From: Acidimicrobiia bacterium | Lineage (GTDB): Bacteria > Actinomycetota > Acidimicrobiia > Spongiisociales > SHLN01 | NCBI GenBank assembly: GCA_030624805.1 | Contig: JAUXJL010000069.1 | Location: 1-8,748 of the forward strand | DNA length: 8,748 nt | Direction of reading: 5' to 3' | Shown here: positions 1-5,739 of the stretch, one piece after another | Layout: the number at the start of each line of letters is the position of its first letter | Numbering within the stretch: the first letter of the stretch is position 1 | Program-made: the position numbers and the translations under genes | Notes under the pieces: model-generated | What the model saw: the letters and a program-made list of their open reading frames with translations, nothing else | Told to the model about the DNA's origin: nothing | The model's database searches: none

Positions 1-185
1 ATAACCCCCAGCCCCGGCGAAGCCGGCCCATCTGCCAAGAAACTACGAAATAACCCCCAGCCCCGGCGAAGCCGGCCCGTCTGCCCCGGAGTCACGAAGT
101 AACTCCCATGCCCAGCGAAGCCGGGCCGTCGTCTGCCCGGAGTTACGAAGTAACTCCCAAGCCCGGCGAAGCCGGGCCGTCGTCT
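1..185. repeat. Tandem 49-51 bp hairpin repeat array at the 3' end of dnaX
   Basis: Four contiguous units begin at 1, 50, 99 and 150, with periods 49, 49 and 51; the last is about 36 bp before it diverges near 185. Every unit contains GCGAAGC flanked by GC-rich arms. The unit starting at 150 forms a perfect 7-bp stem with a GAA loop (161-177), and the others are decayed versions of it. The join between units forms a second GAA-loop hairpin, perfect at 139-157, with one mismatch at 88-106, and degenerate near 40-60. No unique spacers separate the units. On the minus strand each unit encodes a similar short peptide tail followed by a stop at the same place. The array may continue left of the window. 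It resembles repetitive extragenic palindromes in form; family membership is not established. Confidence 0.85.
139..177. other. Pair of perfect GAA-loop hairpins spanning the dnaX stop codon
   Basis: On the plus strand, 139-146 (GGAGTTAC) pairs with 150-157 (GTAACTCC) around a GAA loop, and 161-167 (GCCCGGC) pairs with 171-177 (GCCGGGC) around another GAA loop. On the dnaX transcript the loops read UUC. The dnaX stop codon (143-145) lies inside the 3' arm of the first hairpin. Stacked hairpins here could stop transcription or protect the mRNA 3' end, but there is no U-tract, so a classical intrinsic terminator is not demonstrated. Confidence 0.7.
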
Positions 186-1978
186 TCGATGACTTCACCG
201 CCGAGAATGTCTTCCACGAGTTTGGTTGGGTCAATGCCGCCCTCGGCGGCGTCTACCAGATCGGCCGGATCGGGGGCCCTGGCAGGCTTCTCGGGAATCG
301 GGTCCTGTACGGCGGCGAGAGCCGGGCCGGTGTCGGGACCTGGCTCGTAGGCGACCCGCACTCTGCCTCCGAGCAGGTCGGAGGCAGCCATCTCCACCAC
401 CTCACGCAGTGCCTGGTCTTCTTGGAGCGACTCGAGGTGAAACGTCAAATGGGGTGGCAGGTGCAACACAAGCTGGTTGGCCTCGGCCGATCCGGGTGTC
501 GCTTCCTTGAGCAGGGCGTACCGGCGGGGCCCGACTGCCTCTCGAACCTTGCCTATCAGGGCAGGCCAGGCCGACTCCACCGCCTTCATCGTCACCTCGG
601 CGTCCGGCATCTCATCCTTCATTGGTGCCGACGACGCCTCAGTGGCCGCCGCCGGTTCTACTGTCTCCTCGAACGGAGCATCTGTAGGAACCCCTGCTCT
701 GGTCGGGACGGTTTCCATCGCGACGGCGCCGGTCGAAGCCGGTTTGACACGAGGGGCTGCAGGTTCCGATACCACACCTTGTGCAGCCGATGGTGGAGCC
801 GGATCCCGCCGAAGCCGTCCTTCGATACGGTCGAGCCGAGCAGCCAGCGAGACAGCGTCGATGGCGGTGTCGTGACGAGTGAGCCTGATGATTGTCAACT
901 CCACAACGAGGCGCTCCTCCCGGCCTTCTCGTAACTGCAACAACGCCTCCGAAAGCTGGTCGATTGCCTGGATGACGTCGGCAGGCGTCATGCTGCGGGC
1001 AGTCGTCCGCCATCCTTCGATGCGGTCCGGGGATTCGTCGACTATCTCCTCGATGTTTGGTGCGTAGTGGACAAGGAAGACTCCCCGGAAATAGGCGAGA
1101 GCGTCGGAGACGAAGCGGCGCAGGTCCGAACCCTGCGAGGCAATGTCGGCGACCAGCTCGAGACCCGCTTTGGCATCTTGGGTGGCGATGGCCTCAGACA
1201 GACGGTCGAACGCCTCTGATCCGACGAGCCCGAGGGCGGCAGACACACCGGCTGCGTCGACCGTCCCGGAGCCAAGCGCGGCAACCTGTTCGAGAAGACC
1301 CATACCGTCGCGGACTGAGCCGGCGGCGTGGTGCGAGATGGCGGTGAGAGCCTCCGGCGCCGCCGCAAAATCCTCCCTGTCGGCGATGGCGCCGAGATAG
1401 TTGCTCAGGGCCTCAACACCGATGGGATGGAAGTCGAACCGCTGGCTGCGGGACCGGACGGTGTCGAGCAGCTTGTAGGGCTCGGTGGTCGCCAGCACGA
1501 AGTGGACCCGCTCGGGCGGCTCTTCGAGCGTCTTCAATAGAGCGTTTGACGCTGCTCGTGACAACATGTGAGCCTCGTCCAGGATGTACACCCGGCGGGC
1601 ACCGCTCACCGATGCCACCGTGGCGACGTTAACGCGAATTTCTCGGATGTCCTCGACCTTGTTGTGACTGGCAGCATCCAGCTCAATGACGTCCAGTGAT
1701 GACCCCTCGGTGATCCCGAGACACGACAGGCACTTGTTGCACGGCTCGCCATCGGAGCCGCGATCGAGGCAATTCAGGGACTTGGCAAGCACCCGGGCGG
1801 TGGTCGTTTTCCCGGTGCCACGCGGGCCGGCGAACAGGTAAGCGTGGCTCACCTTATCCTCGAGCACCTCACGTTGCAGCGTTGAAGTTACGTGATCCTG
1901 GCCGACGATCTCGCCAAACGACTGCGGCCGATACTTCCGGTATAGCGCCTGGTACTCCACCGGGGGATGGTACCCCAC
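143..1978 (-). CDS. dnaX: DNA polymerase III subunit tau (DnaX)
   Basis: This is the clamp-loader ATPase that loads the sliding clamp and couples it to the replicative polymerase. The 611-residue product opens with the family signature YQALYRKYRPQSF (9-21). It has Walker A GPRGTGKT (51-58), a four-Cys zinc module (C70, C80, C83, C86), Walker B DEAH (134-137), sensor 1 around ATTEP (163-167), and arginine-finger motif SRS (176-178) where many homologues have SRC. A Pro/Ala/Glu-rich linker (about 390-460) leads to a C-terminal tau domain (about 465-565). I see no A-rich slippery heptamer, so a frameshifted gamma form is not indicated. The GTG at 1978 is chosen because GGAGAAGG lies 10 nt upstream; a GTG at 1960 would give the more usual MEYQALYRKYRP start but lacks a clear ribosome-binding site. 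The last residues, DDGPASPGLGVTS, and the stop are encoded by the tandem repeat. Confidence 0.97.
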   Translation of the reverse strand: MGYHPPVEYQALYRKYRPQSFGEIVGQDHVTSTLQREVLEDKVSHAYLFAGPRGTGKTTTARVLAKSLNCLDRGSDGEPCNKCLSCLGITEGSSLDVIELDAASHNKVEDIREIRVNVATVASVSGARRVYILDEAHMLSRAASNALLKTLEEPPERVHFVLATTEPYKLLDTVRSRSQRFDFHPIGVEALSNYLGAIADREDFAAAPEALTAISHHAAGSVRDGMGLLEQVAALGSGTVDAAGVSAALGLVGSEAFDRLSEAIATQDAKAGLELVADIASQGSDLRRFVSDALAYFRGVFLVHYAPNIEEIVDESPDRIEGWRTTARSMTPADVIQAIDQLSEALLQLREGREERLVVELTIIRLTRHDTAIDAVSLAARLDRIEGRLRRDPAPPSAAQGVVSEPAAPRVKPASTGAVAMETVPTRAGVPTDAPFEETVEPAAATEASSAPMKDEMPDAEVTMKAVESAWPALIGKVREAVGPRRYALLKEATPGSAEANQLVLHLPPHLTFHLESLQEDQALREVVEMAASDLLGGRVRVAYEPGPDTGPALAAVQDPIPEKPARAPDPADLVDAAEGGIDPTKLVEDILGGEVIEDDGPASPGLGVTS

Positions 1979-1988
1979 GAGTGAGACG

Positions 1989-1996
1989 CCTTCTCC
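1989..1996 (-). promoter_or_regulatory. Ribosome binding site for dnaX
   Basis: The minus strand reads GGAGAAGG here, leaving 10 nt before the GTG at 1978. The spacing is slightly long but usable. It favours 1978 over the alternative GTG at 1960. Confidence 0.5.
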
Positions 1997-2006
1997 GGGC
2001 GCTGGT

Positions 2007-2026
2007 TTGAGGACTTATGGCCCTAA
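2007..2026. promoter_or_regulatory. Candidate DosR/DevR-type box
   Basis: TTGAGGACTTATGGCCCTAA matches the mycobacterial DosR consensus TTSGGGACTWWAGTCCCSAA at 16 of 20 positions, including GGACT in the left half and CCC-x-AA in the right. It lies 29 bp before the dnaX start and about 210 bp before the rhomboid gene. DosR controls hypoxia and nitric-oxide responses in mycobacteria. Whether this organism has a DosR-like regulator cannot be seen here, and a chance match is possible. Confidence 0.35.
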
Positions 2027-2055
2027 GACCCATCCGAGCCCACCCCGCATACTTC

Positions 2056-2073
2056 TTGTGAAGATATTCACAA
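2056..2073. promoter_or_regulatory. Perfect inverted repeat matching a Crp/Fnr-family operator
   Basis: TTGTGAA (2056-2062) and TTCACAA (2067-2073) are perfect reverse complements around GATA. Inside them TGTGA-N6-TCACA (2057-2072) is the exact consensus core bound by CRP and by actinobacterial Crp/GlxR proteins. It is an AT-rich island in GC-rich DNA midway between divergent genes. On the minus strand it overlaps TATCTT (2066-2061), a possible -10 element for dnaX with no good -35. The dyad is directly visible; the regulator is inferred. Confidence 0.55.
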
Positions 2074-2085
2074 CTGAGCTGGACG

Positions 2086-2134
2086 CGAGGTCCCACGCTG
2101 GGCTCGCGAGATCTGATCTCCCGAGATCCCACGC
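2086..2134. repeat. 13-bp direct repeat, 36 bp apart, in the dnaX/rhomboid spacer
   Basis: CGAGGTCCCACGC (2086-2098) recurs as CGAGATCCCACGC (2122-2134), 12 of 13 identical, with a start-to-start distance of 36 bp. The copies bracket the hairpin at 2100-2130. They could be paired protein-binding sites or the trace of a small duplication. Confidence 0.5.
2100..2130. other. Imperfect hairpin in the divergent intergenic region
   Basis: GAGAT (2108-2112) pairs with ATCTC (2116-2120) around a CTG loop. After a C/C mismatch CTCG (2103-2106) pairs with CGAG (2122-2125), and after a two-base bulge GGG (2100-2102) pairs with CCC (2128-2130), 12 pairs in all. As DNA the centre is the odd palindrome GAGATCTGATCTC, so it could equally be an operator. 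No known riboswitch core was recognised around it. Confidence 0.5.
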
Positions 2135-2160
2135 CTCACCTAGCGAGGCAAACGGGGAAG

Positions 2161-2190
2161 AAGCGAGAACGGCAATGGCCGTCCTCGCTT
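2161..2190. other. Strong stem-loop upstream of the rhomboid gene
   Basis: AAGCGAG (2161-2167) pairs with CTCGCTT (2184-2190), and after one A/C mismatch ACGGC (2169-2173) pairs with GCCGT (2178-2182) around an AATG loop. The plus strand continues CGATTT, too short a T-run for a convincing intrinsic terminator. If transcription of the rhomboid gene begins near the dyad at 2056-2073 this would be a leader structure; otherwise it could end a short untranslated RNA. Its function is unknown. Confidence 0.55.
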
Positions 2191-2234
2191 CGATTTGGGA
2201 ACGATCCGAGCGCCCGTCCGGTTATATGGGTGCC

Positions 2235-3053
2235 ATGGAGCAAACCCCAACCGCACCTACCTGCTACCGCCACCCTGGTCGGGGTACGTACTTGTCATGT
2301 TCGGACTGTGAGAAGCCGATCTGCGTCGACTGTTCCATCGACTCACCGGTCGGCCAGAAATGTCCCGACTGCGCCAAACAGCGCGGTCGGACAACCGTCA
2401 TCACCGGCAGGCAGTTACGGGCCCGAAGCTCCGCCATCCCTCCTGTCACGATGTTCCTCCTTGCCAGCTCAGTCATCATTTACATCCTCGGAGCGGTCAG
2501 CCCCGAGCTGAACAATCGAATATTCGAGAACTTCGCTCTTTTCCCGCCGGCCGTCGAGCAAGGTGACTGGTGGTTGCTCATCACGACCGCCTTCCTCCAC
2601 TCCGGCCTCACCCACATTCTCTTCAACATGTGGGCCCTCTACGTGCTTGGCCCGGGAATTGAGCGCCAGGTCGGGTCGGTCCCTTTCGCAGGCCTTTACC
2701 TCGCTTCAGCGCTGCTGGGCAGCGTCGCCTACGTCGCCACCAACTCGGGGCCGGCAGTCGGCGCCTCAGGAGCAGTGTTCGGGTTATTCGGGGCTTGGCT
2801 GGCCTCGGCCTGGAAGAGCCGCCACACTCCGGCCGGACGAGCCAACCTTCAAAGCATCGGCATCATCCTTGGCATCAACCTTCTGCTGCCTTTCGCGGTC
2901 CCTCGTATTGCGTGGGAGGCCCACGTCGGAGGCCTCATCGCGGGCGTGCTCATCACCCTGGCCTGGCAGCGGCTCGCTCGAGATGAGCGAGCCCGCTCTG
3001 CCATCAGTTTTGCAGTGGCCGGGGCGGCCCTCGTTCTCGGGATCCTGATCTGA
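2235..3053 (+). CDS. Rhomboid-family intramembrane serine protease with N-terminal B-box zinc finger
   Basis: The product cleaves transmembrane substrates within the membrane. Taken from the ATG at 2235 it has 272 residues. Residues 10-46 form a B-box-like zinc module with paired ligands C10/H13, C22/C25, C30/C33 and C43/C46. The rhomboid domain follows, with about seven membrane segments starting near residue 71. The H127-x3-N131 motif lies in the second segment, the catalytic serine S178 in GASGAVFG, and the catalytic H230 in AHVGGLIAG, so the Ser-His dyad is intact. No strong ribosome-binding site precedes 2235 or the ATG at 2226. The frame stays open back to 2007, but that extension crosses the regulatory spacer and has no family similarity. 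Dodecin follows after 38 bp. The physiological substrate is unknown. Confidence 0.93.
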   Translation: MEQTPTAPTCYRHPGRGTYLSCSDCEKPICVDCSIDSPVGQKCPDCAKQRGRTTVITGRQLRARSSAIPPVTMFLLASSVIIYILGAVSPELNNRIFENFALFPPAVEQGDWWLLITTAFLHSGLTHILFNMWALYVLGPGIERQVGSVPFAGLYLASALLGSVAYVATNSGPAVGASGAVFGLFGAWLASAWKSRHTPAGRANLQSIGIILGINLLLPFAVPRIAWEAHVGGLIAGVLITLAWQRLARDERARSAISFAVAGAALVLGILI

Positions 3054-3080
3054 GCCGCTAACTTCTTGGCCAGTCAACTG

Positions 3081-3086
3081 AGGAGG
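3081..3086 (+). promoter_or_regulatory. Shine-Dalgarno site for dodecin
   Basis: AGGAGG with a 5-nt spacer to the GTG at 3092. It fixes the non-ATG start of the small gene. Confidence 0.85.
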
Positions 3087-3091
3087 AAATA

Positions 3092-3310
3092 GTGGGCGAC
3101 TACATTTCAAGGGGCGCCATCAAGGTCATCGAAGTCATCGGCGTGTCCGAGGAAAGCTGGGAAGACGCGGTCGGCCAGGCCGTCGCCAAGGCATCCGAGA
3201 GTGTCAAGGGAATCACCGGCGTCGAGGTGCTCGCCCAAACCGCCCGGGTAAGAGACGGGGAAGTCACCCAGTACAACGCCACCGTCAAGTTGGCCTTCGT
3301 CGTCTCATAG
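3092..3310 (+). CDS. Dodecin, small flavin-binding protein
   Basis: The 72-residue product is the usual length for dodecins, which assemble into hollow dodecamers that bind flavins (and in some bacteria coenzyme A) as storage and protection. Family features visible are the first strand IKVIEVIGVS (10-19), the SWEDA segment (22-26) whose Trp stacks on the flavin in characterised dodecins, the helix ending in ASESVKGI, and a final strand NATVKLAFVV. A GTG start is supported by a strong AGGAGG. It probably shares a transcript with the rhomboid gene 38 bp upstream, although no functional link between the two families is evident. The two genes are closed by the hairpin starting directly after the stop. 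Confidence 0.93.
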   Translation: MGDYISRGAIKVIEVIGVSEESWEDAVGQAVAKASESVKGITGVEVLAQTARVRDGEVTQYNATVKLAFVVS

Positions 3311-3357
3311 AGGACCTGACCGCGAGAGAGGCCCGGCCCGCGGTCGGGACGGGTCCT
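3311..3357. terminator. Long hairpin between convergent dodecin and peptidase genes
   Basis: AGGACC (3311-3316) pairs with GGTCCT (3352-3357), and GACCGCG (3318-3324) pairs with CGCGGTC (3339-3345), with an asymmetric internal loop and a GC-rich 14-nt apical loop. It begins immediately after the dodecin stop and lies 40 bp from the stop of the convergent peptidase gene, so it may act in both directions. There is no U-tract on either strand, which is common for proposed actinobacterial terminators but leaves the function unproven. Confidence 0.65.
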
Positions 3358-3396
3358 CATGACTATGGAAACGCTCCGCCCCCGCCGGGTGAGGAG

Positions 3397-5640
3397 CTAC
3401 TGAAAGGTGCCAGACACCGGCATGGAGGCACTTGACCCGAATTGGACTACCTGGTTGGCAACCAGCTGACCGATCTCATTTGAGAGATAAAAGGTGGCAT
3501 CCGATGGCCGGAAGCTGCCGAATGTGTCGTCCCCATCACCGTCCCAATCCCCCACCACGAACCGGTCGTCGGGAATGCCGTAGAACGACTCAAAATCGGC
3601 CACTTTGGTGGTGTTCTCGTTGGTGATGTACACGAAGCCGTTCGACGGGCGATACATACCGACCGTGTCAATCCCGTCGCCGTCCCAGTCCCCTGCACAT
3701 GGAATATCACCGAAGGTGCCGAAGTAGAAATCGGCATCGGCGGGGCCAACCGTGTTCGAGTTGTTCAGGTAGAACCGGGCCATCCCGGGACGGAAAATGC
3801 CGACCGTGTCCTTTCCGTCGCCATTCCAGTCTCCACAAATCGGGTAGTCGGCGGGAATCCCGTAGAAGAATTCGATATCGGCCACGCCGAAGTTGTTGCT
3901 ATACCGCAAATACATCCAGCCATTGCTGCGTCGGTAGAGACCGGGGGTATCCACTCCGTCACCATTCCAATCACACATCATCGGAACGTCACCCGGGTCG
4001 CCGTAGTAAAAGGAGTCGTCGGTGCCATCAGGAAGATGAACCGTCCACACACCGGTGGCCGGGTCCTGAAAAGCCACGCGCTCGCCACCCGGATCGTCCA
4101 ACCGGGCATACCCCCAACCGTACGTGTTGTTTTTTCCCACTCCATCGGCGAGCAGTCCGAGCTCGCGGCGTAAGTCGATGGGTGTGGAACCCGGGTTCAT
4201 GCCCAGATAGAGAGCGGCGACGCCGGCAACGAATGGCGAGGCAGCCGACGTGCCGGAGAACCCACCGCTGAAGGTAGAGGTGGAAACACCGTCAGAGGCC
4301 ACGAGGTCCGGCTTCACTCTCCCGTCTGCGGTTGGGCCGCGACTCGAGTAGAAGGCGATAGTTGTGGGATTGTTGTAGGGAACCGCCCCGACGCTGATCA
4401 CCCGCTCTGAAGCGTTCGGCACCAGCAGGCTCGATTCGGGAGTTTGAAGCCCGAGGTCGGACACGACATTCGCAAAGACGTCGTAATGGGTACCCGTCGC
4501 CGGTGCACCAGGGATGCCGCCGATCGAAAAGCCAAACCGATGTGTGGTTGGCTCGGTATTCAGCCAATTGATGACCTCCAGGGGCTGATGCCACGGGGCA
4601 CTCTGAAGAGCCTCCGAGCAGTCCAACTGCTCGACACCGCCGCCCGCGAGACCGAGATCCCACAGGCACAGATCGAGATCCTTCGTTGGCTCAGTCCAAC
4701 TCAGGACGATTTCAAACGACTCTCCGGCCTGTACGAAGAAGTCATTGATCTCGACTGTGCCGGACAGCTCGGCCCAACCGTCGGCATCACCGTCCTGATA
4801 GGAAGTTGCGAAGTGCTGATCCGCCTCGTTGCCTGCCGCATTTACCCACACAATCCCGGCGTCGATAGCCCGATTTATCTCCACGTCCTGAATGGCGCTG
4901 CCGTCGTAGGGACCAACCGACCATCCACCCGACAGATTGACGATGTCGACCTCTTCGGCGATAAAGAAATCGATGGCATCGTCAAGAGAGTTGACATCGG
5001 CATTAACCAGGACGAGCTCAGCGCCCGGCGCAACATCATGGATGATCTCCGCCACGGCCAGGCCATGCTGGTTGTCACCTCGTTCGAGGCCCTCGAAGTG
5101 GAAGCTGGCGGTGGTCACCACCGGCGGTAGCTCAGATCCCAAAAGATCGCCGTAGCCGGTGAATGAACTGTCGAAGACCGCGATTTTGACCCCGCGTCCG
5201 GTCCAGCCCGCTCCATGCCACAGCTCAATCTCACTGCCGATGACGCCCTCGGAGACGACGCCGGCCTCCCACATGTCGACGACTAACTCGAGTCCTCCGA
5301 CCACTCCGCTTTCGATGAGTGACCGCAGCTCGTCTTTGGTACCGGCCACGAGAGTCGGCTCGACCTGCCCGTCGAACGACGAGGTCCAGAAGCCGCCGGG
5401 CCTTCCGCCGACAACGCGGGCCGTGATCTCCACATCAGGGTGGACGGCCCCAAGAGTGTCCCCTGCTTCCGCGTGTTTGGCAGCACGCGGCGTCTCGAGG
5501 CTCAGCAACTCGGCGGCGGGGGCGGCCGGCGCCACCAGGACCGCGGCGACGAGCAGGGCGGCGAGCAATACAAGACGGGCGCGGAACACACCAAAAGTAT
5601 GGCAGCTCTCGGAATTCACGTGATCGCCGGATACCAGCAC
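3397..5640 (-). CDS. Secreted subtilisin-like (S8) serine peptidase with C-terminal GDWDGDG repeats
   Basis: Taken from the GTG at 5640, the 747-residue product has a signal peptide with hydrophobic core about 23-37 and AxA-type cleavage near 40-43. The peptidase domain runs from about 140 to 515. The triad is complete: D157 in AVFDSS, H192 in NQHG, S465 in FSGTSAASP; N271 in NAAGNE forms the oxyanion hole. A beta-rich insertion of roughly 140 residues (about 280-420) separates N271 from the serine region. The C terminus (about 543-747) carries four repeats with a calcium-loop-like DWxGDGxDT. The protein is presumably extracellular; its substrate is unknown. The start is uncertain: no clear ribosome-binding site precedes 5640, and in-frame GTGs at 5619 and 5589 are alternatives. 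The last gives a compact signal peptide beginning MFRARLVLLAALL. The hybrid kinase lies 99 bp upstream on the same strand; I see no terminator between them. Confidence 0.92.
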   Translation of the reverse strand: MLVSGDHVNSESCHTFGVFRARLVLLAALLVAAVLVAPAAPAAELLSLETPRAAKHAEAGDTLGAVHPDVEITARVVGGRPGGFWTSSFDGQVEPTLVAGTKDELRSLIESGVVGGLELVVDMWEAGVVSEGVIGSEIELWHGAGWTGRGVKIAVFDSSFTGYGDLLGSELPPVVTTASFHFEGLERGDNQHGLAVAEIIHDVAPGAELVLVNADVNSLDDAIDFFIAEEVDIVNLSGGWSVGPYDGSAIQDVEINRAIDAGIVWVNAAGNEADQHFATSYQDGDADGWAELSGTVEINDFFVQAGESFEIVLSWTEPTKDLDLCLWDLGLAGGGVEQLDCSEALQSAPWHQPLEVINWLNTEPTTHRFGFSIGGIPGAPATGTHYDVFANVVSDLGLQTPESSLLVPNASERVISVGAVPYNNPTTIAFYSSRGPTADGRVKPDLVASDGVSTSTFSGGFSGTSAASPFVAGVAALYLGMNPGSTPIDLRRELGLLADGVGKNNTYGWGYARLDDPGGERVAFQDPATGVWTVHLPDGTDDSFYYGDPGDVPMMCDWNGDGVDTPGLYRRSNGWMYLRYSNNFGVADIEFFYGIPADYPICGDWNGDGKDTVGIFRPGMARFYLNNSNTVGPADADFYFGTFGDIPCAGDWDGDGIDTVGMYRPSNGFVYITNENTTKVADFESFYGIPDDRFVVGDWDGDGDDTFGSFRPSDATFYLSNEIGQLVANQVVQFGSSASMPVSGTFQ
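3400..4014 (-). repeat. Four 47-residue FG-GAP/VCBS-like repeats in the peptidase C terminus
   Basis: DWNGDGVDT (557), DWNGDGKDT (604), DWDGDGIDT (651) and DWDGDGDDT (698) are spaced by exactly 47 residues (141 nt). Each is followed by a GxxRPS-type strand, a FYLxNxN-type strand and FxYGxPxD. A last partial unit, MPVSGTFQ, closes the protein. Such repeats usually fold as beta-propeller blades with a Ca2+ site in the Asp-rich loop. The equal spacing and conserved core point to domain-level duplication. Confidence 0.8.
4129..4135 (-). other. In-frame A_AAA_AAC slippery heptamer inside the peptidase gene
   Basis: The coding strand reads GGA AAA AAC at residues 502-504, so A_AAA_AAC sits in the zero frame required for -1 slippage. 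It lies near the end of the peptidase domain, about 40 residues before the repeats. A -1 shift would add about 33 codons and stop, giving a peptidase without repeats. Downstream pairing is weak (CCCGG/CCGGG only), so chance is likely. Confidence 0.25.
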
Positions 5641-5668
5641 GGTTGAAGGTGAGAGTCGTAACGTCTGC

Positions 5669-5678
5669 TCGAATTCGA
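5669..5678. other. 10-bp palindrome upstream of the peptidase gene
   Basis: TCGAATTCGA is a perfect palindrome 29 bp upstream of the GTG at 5640, inside the 99-bp gap between the kinase and peptidase genes. It could be an operator; its shortness makes chance likely. No convincing -35/-10 pair was seen in the gap. Confidence 0.3.
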
Positions 5679-5739
5679 ACGCTGCTACGCGTCTGGAGCA
5701 CCCTTATCCGAGTGAGCGGGAGGGCAATCGAAGGACCAA

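Noticed and set aside
1..185. CRISPR-like array
   Set aside because: The units are contiguous near-identical copies with no unique spacers between them, and each unit is itself a hairpin pair.
2131..2150. M-box (Mg2+ riboswitch) start, TAGGTGAGGC on the minus strand
   Set aside because: Only the opening decamer matches. The conserved core with the CCCARAAA and CGCCAAUGGGU segments is absent, and the downstream gene would be dnaX.
1979..2234. Signal recognition particle RNA or tRNA near dnaX
   Set aside because: SRP RNA genes often neighbour dnaX, but the conserved GGAAGGAAGCAGC-type domain is missing on both strands and no cloverleaf could be formed.
2007..2234. N-terminal extension of the rhomboid protein in the same open frame
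   Set aside because: The frame is open only because the region is GC-rich. The sequence has no family similarity and covers operators and hairpins; the zinc finger begins just after the ATG at 2235.
2195..2235. Promoter giving a leaderless rhomboid transcript (TTGGGA / TTATAT)
   Set aside because: The spacing between the elements is about 21 bp and the -10 is a poor match, so it was not listed as a promoter.
4444..5130. 228-residue plus-strand open frame opposite the peptidase gene
   Set aside because: It mirrors the peptidase codons on the opposite strand and has no recognisable domain or ribosome-binding site; the peptidase frame has all catalytic motifs.
5640..5739. Promoter or terminator between the kinase and peptidase genes
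   Set aside because: The only distinct element is the 10-bp palindrome at 5669-5678. No -35/-10 pair with good spacing and no hairpin with a T-run was found.
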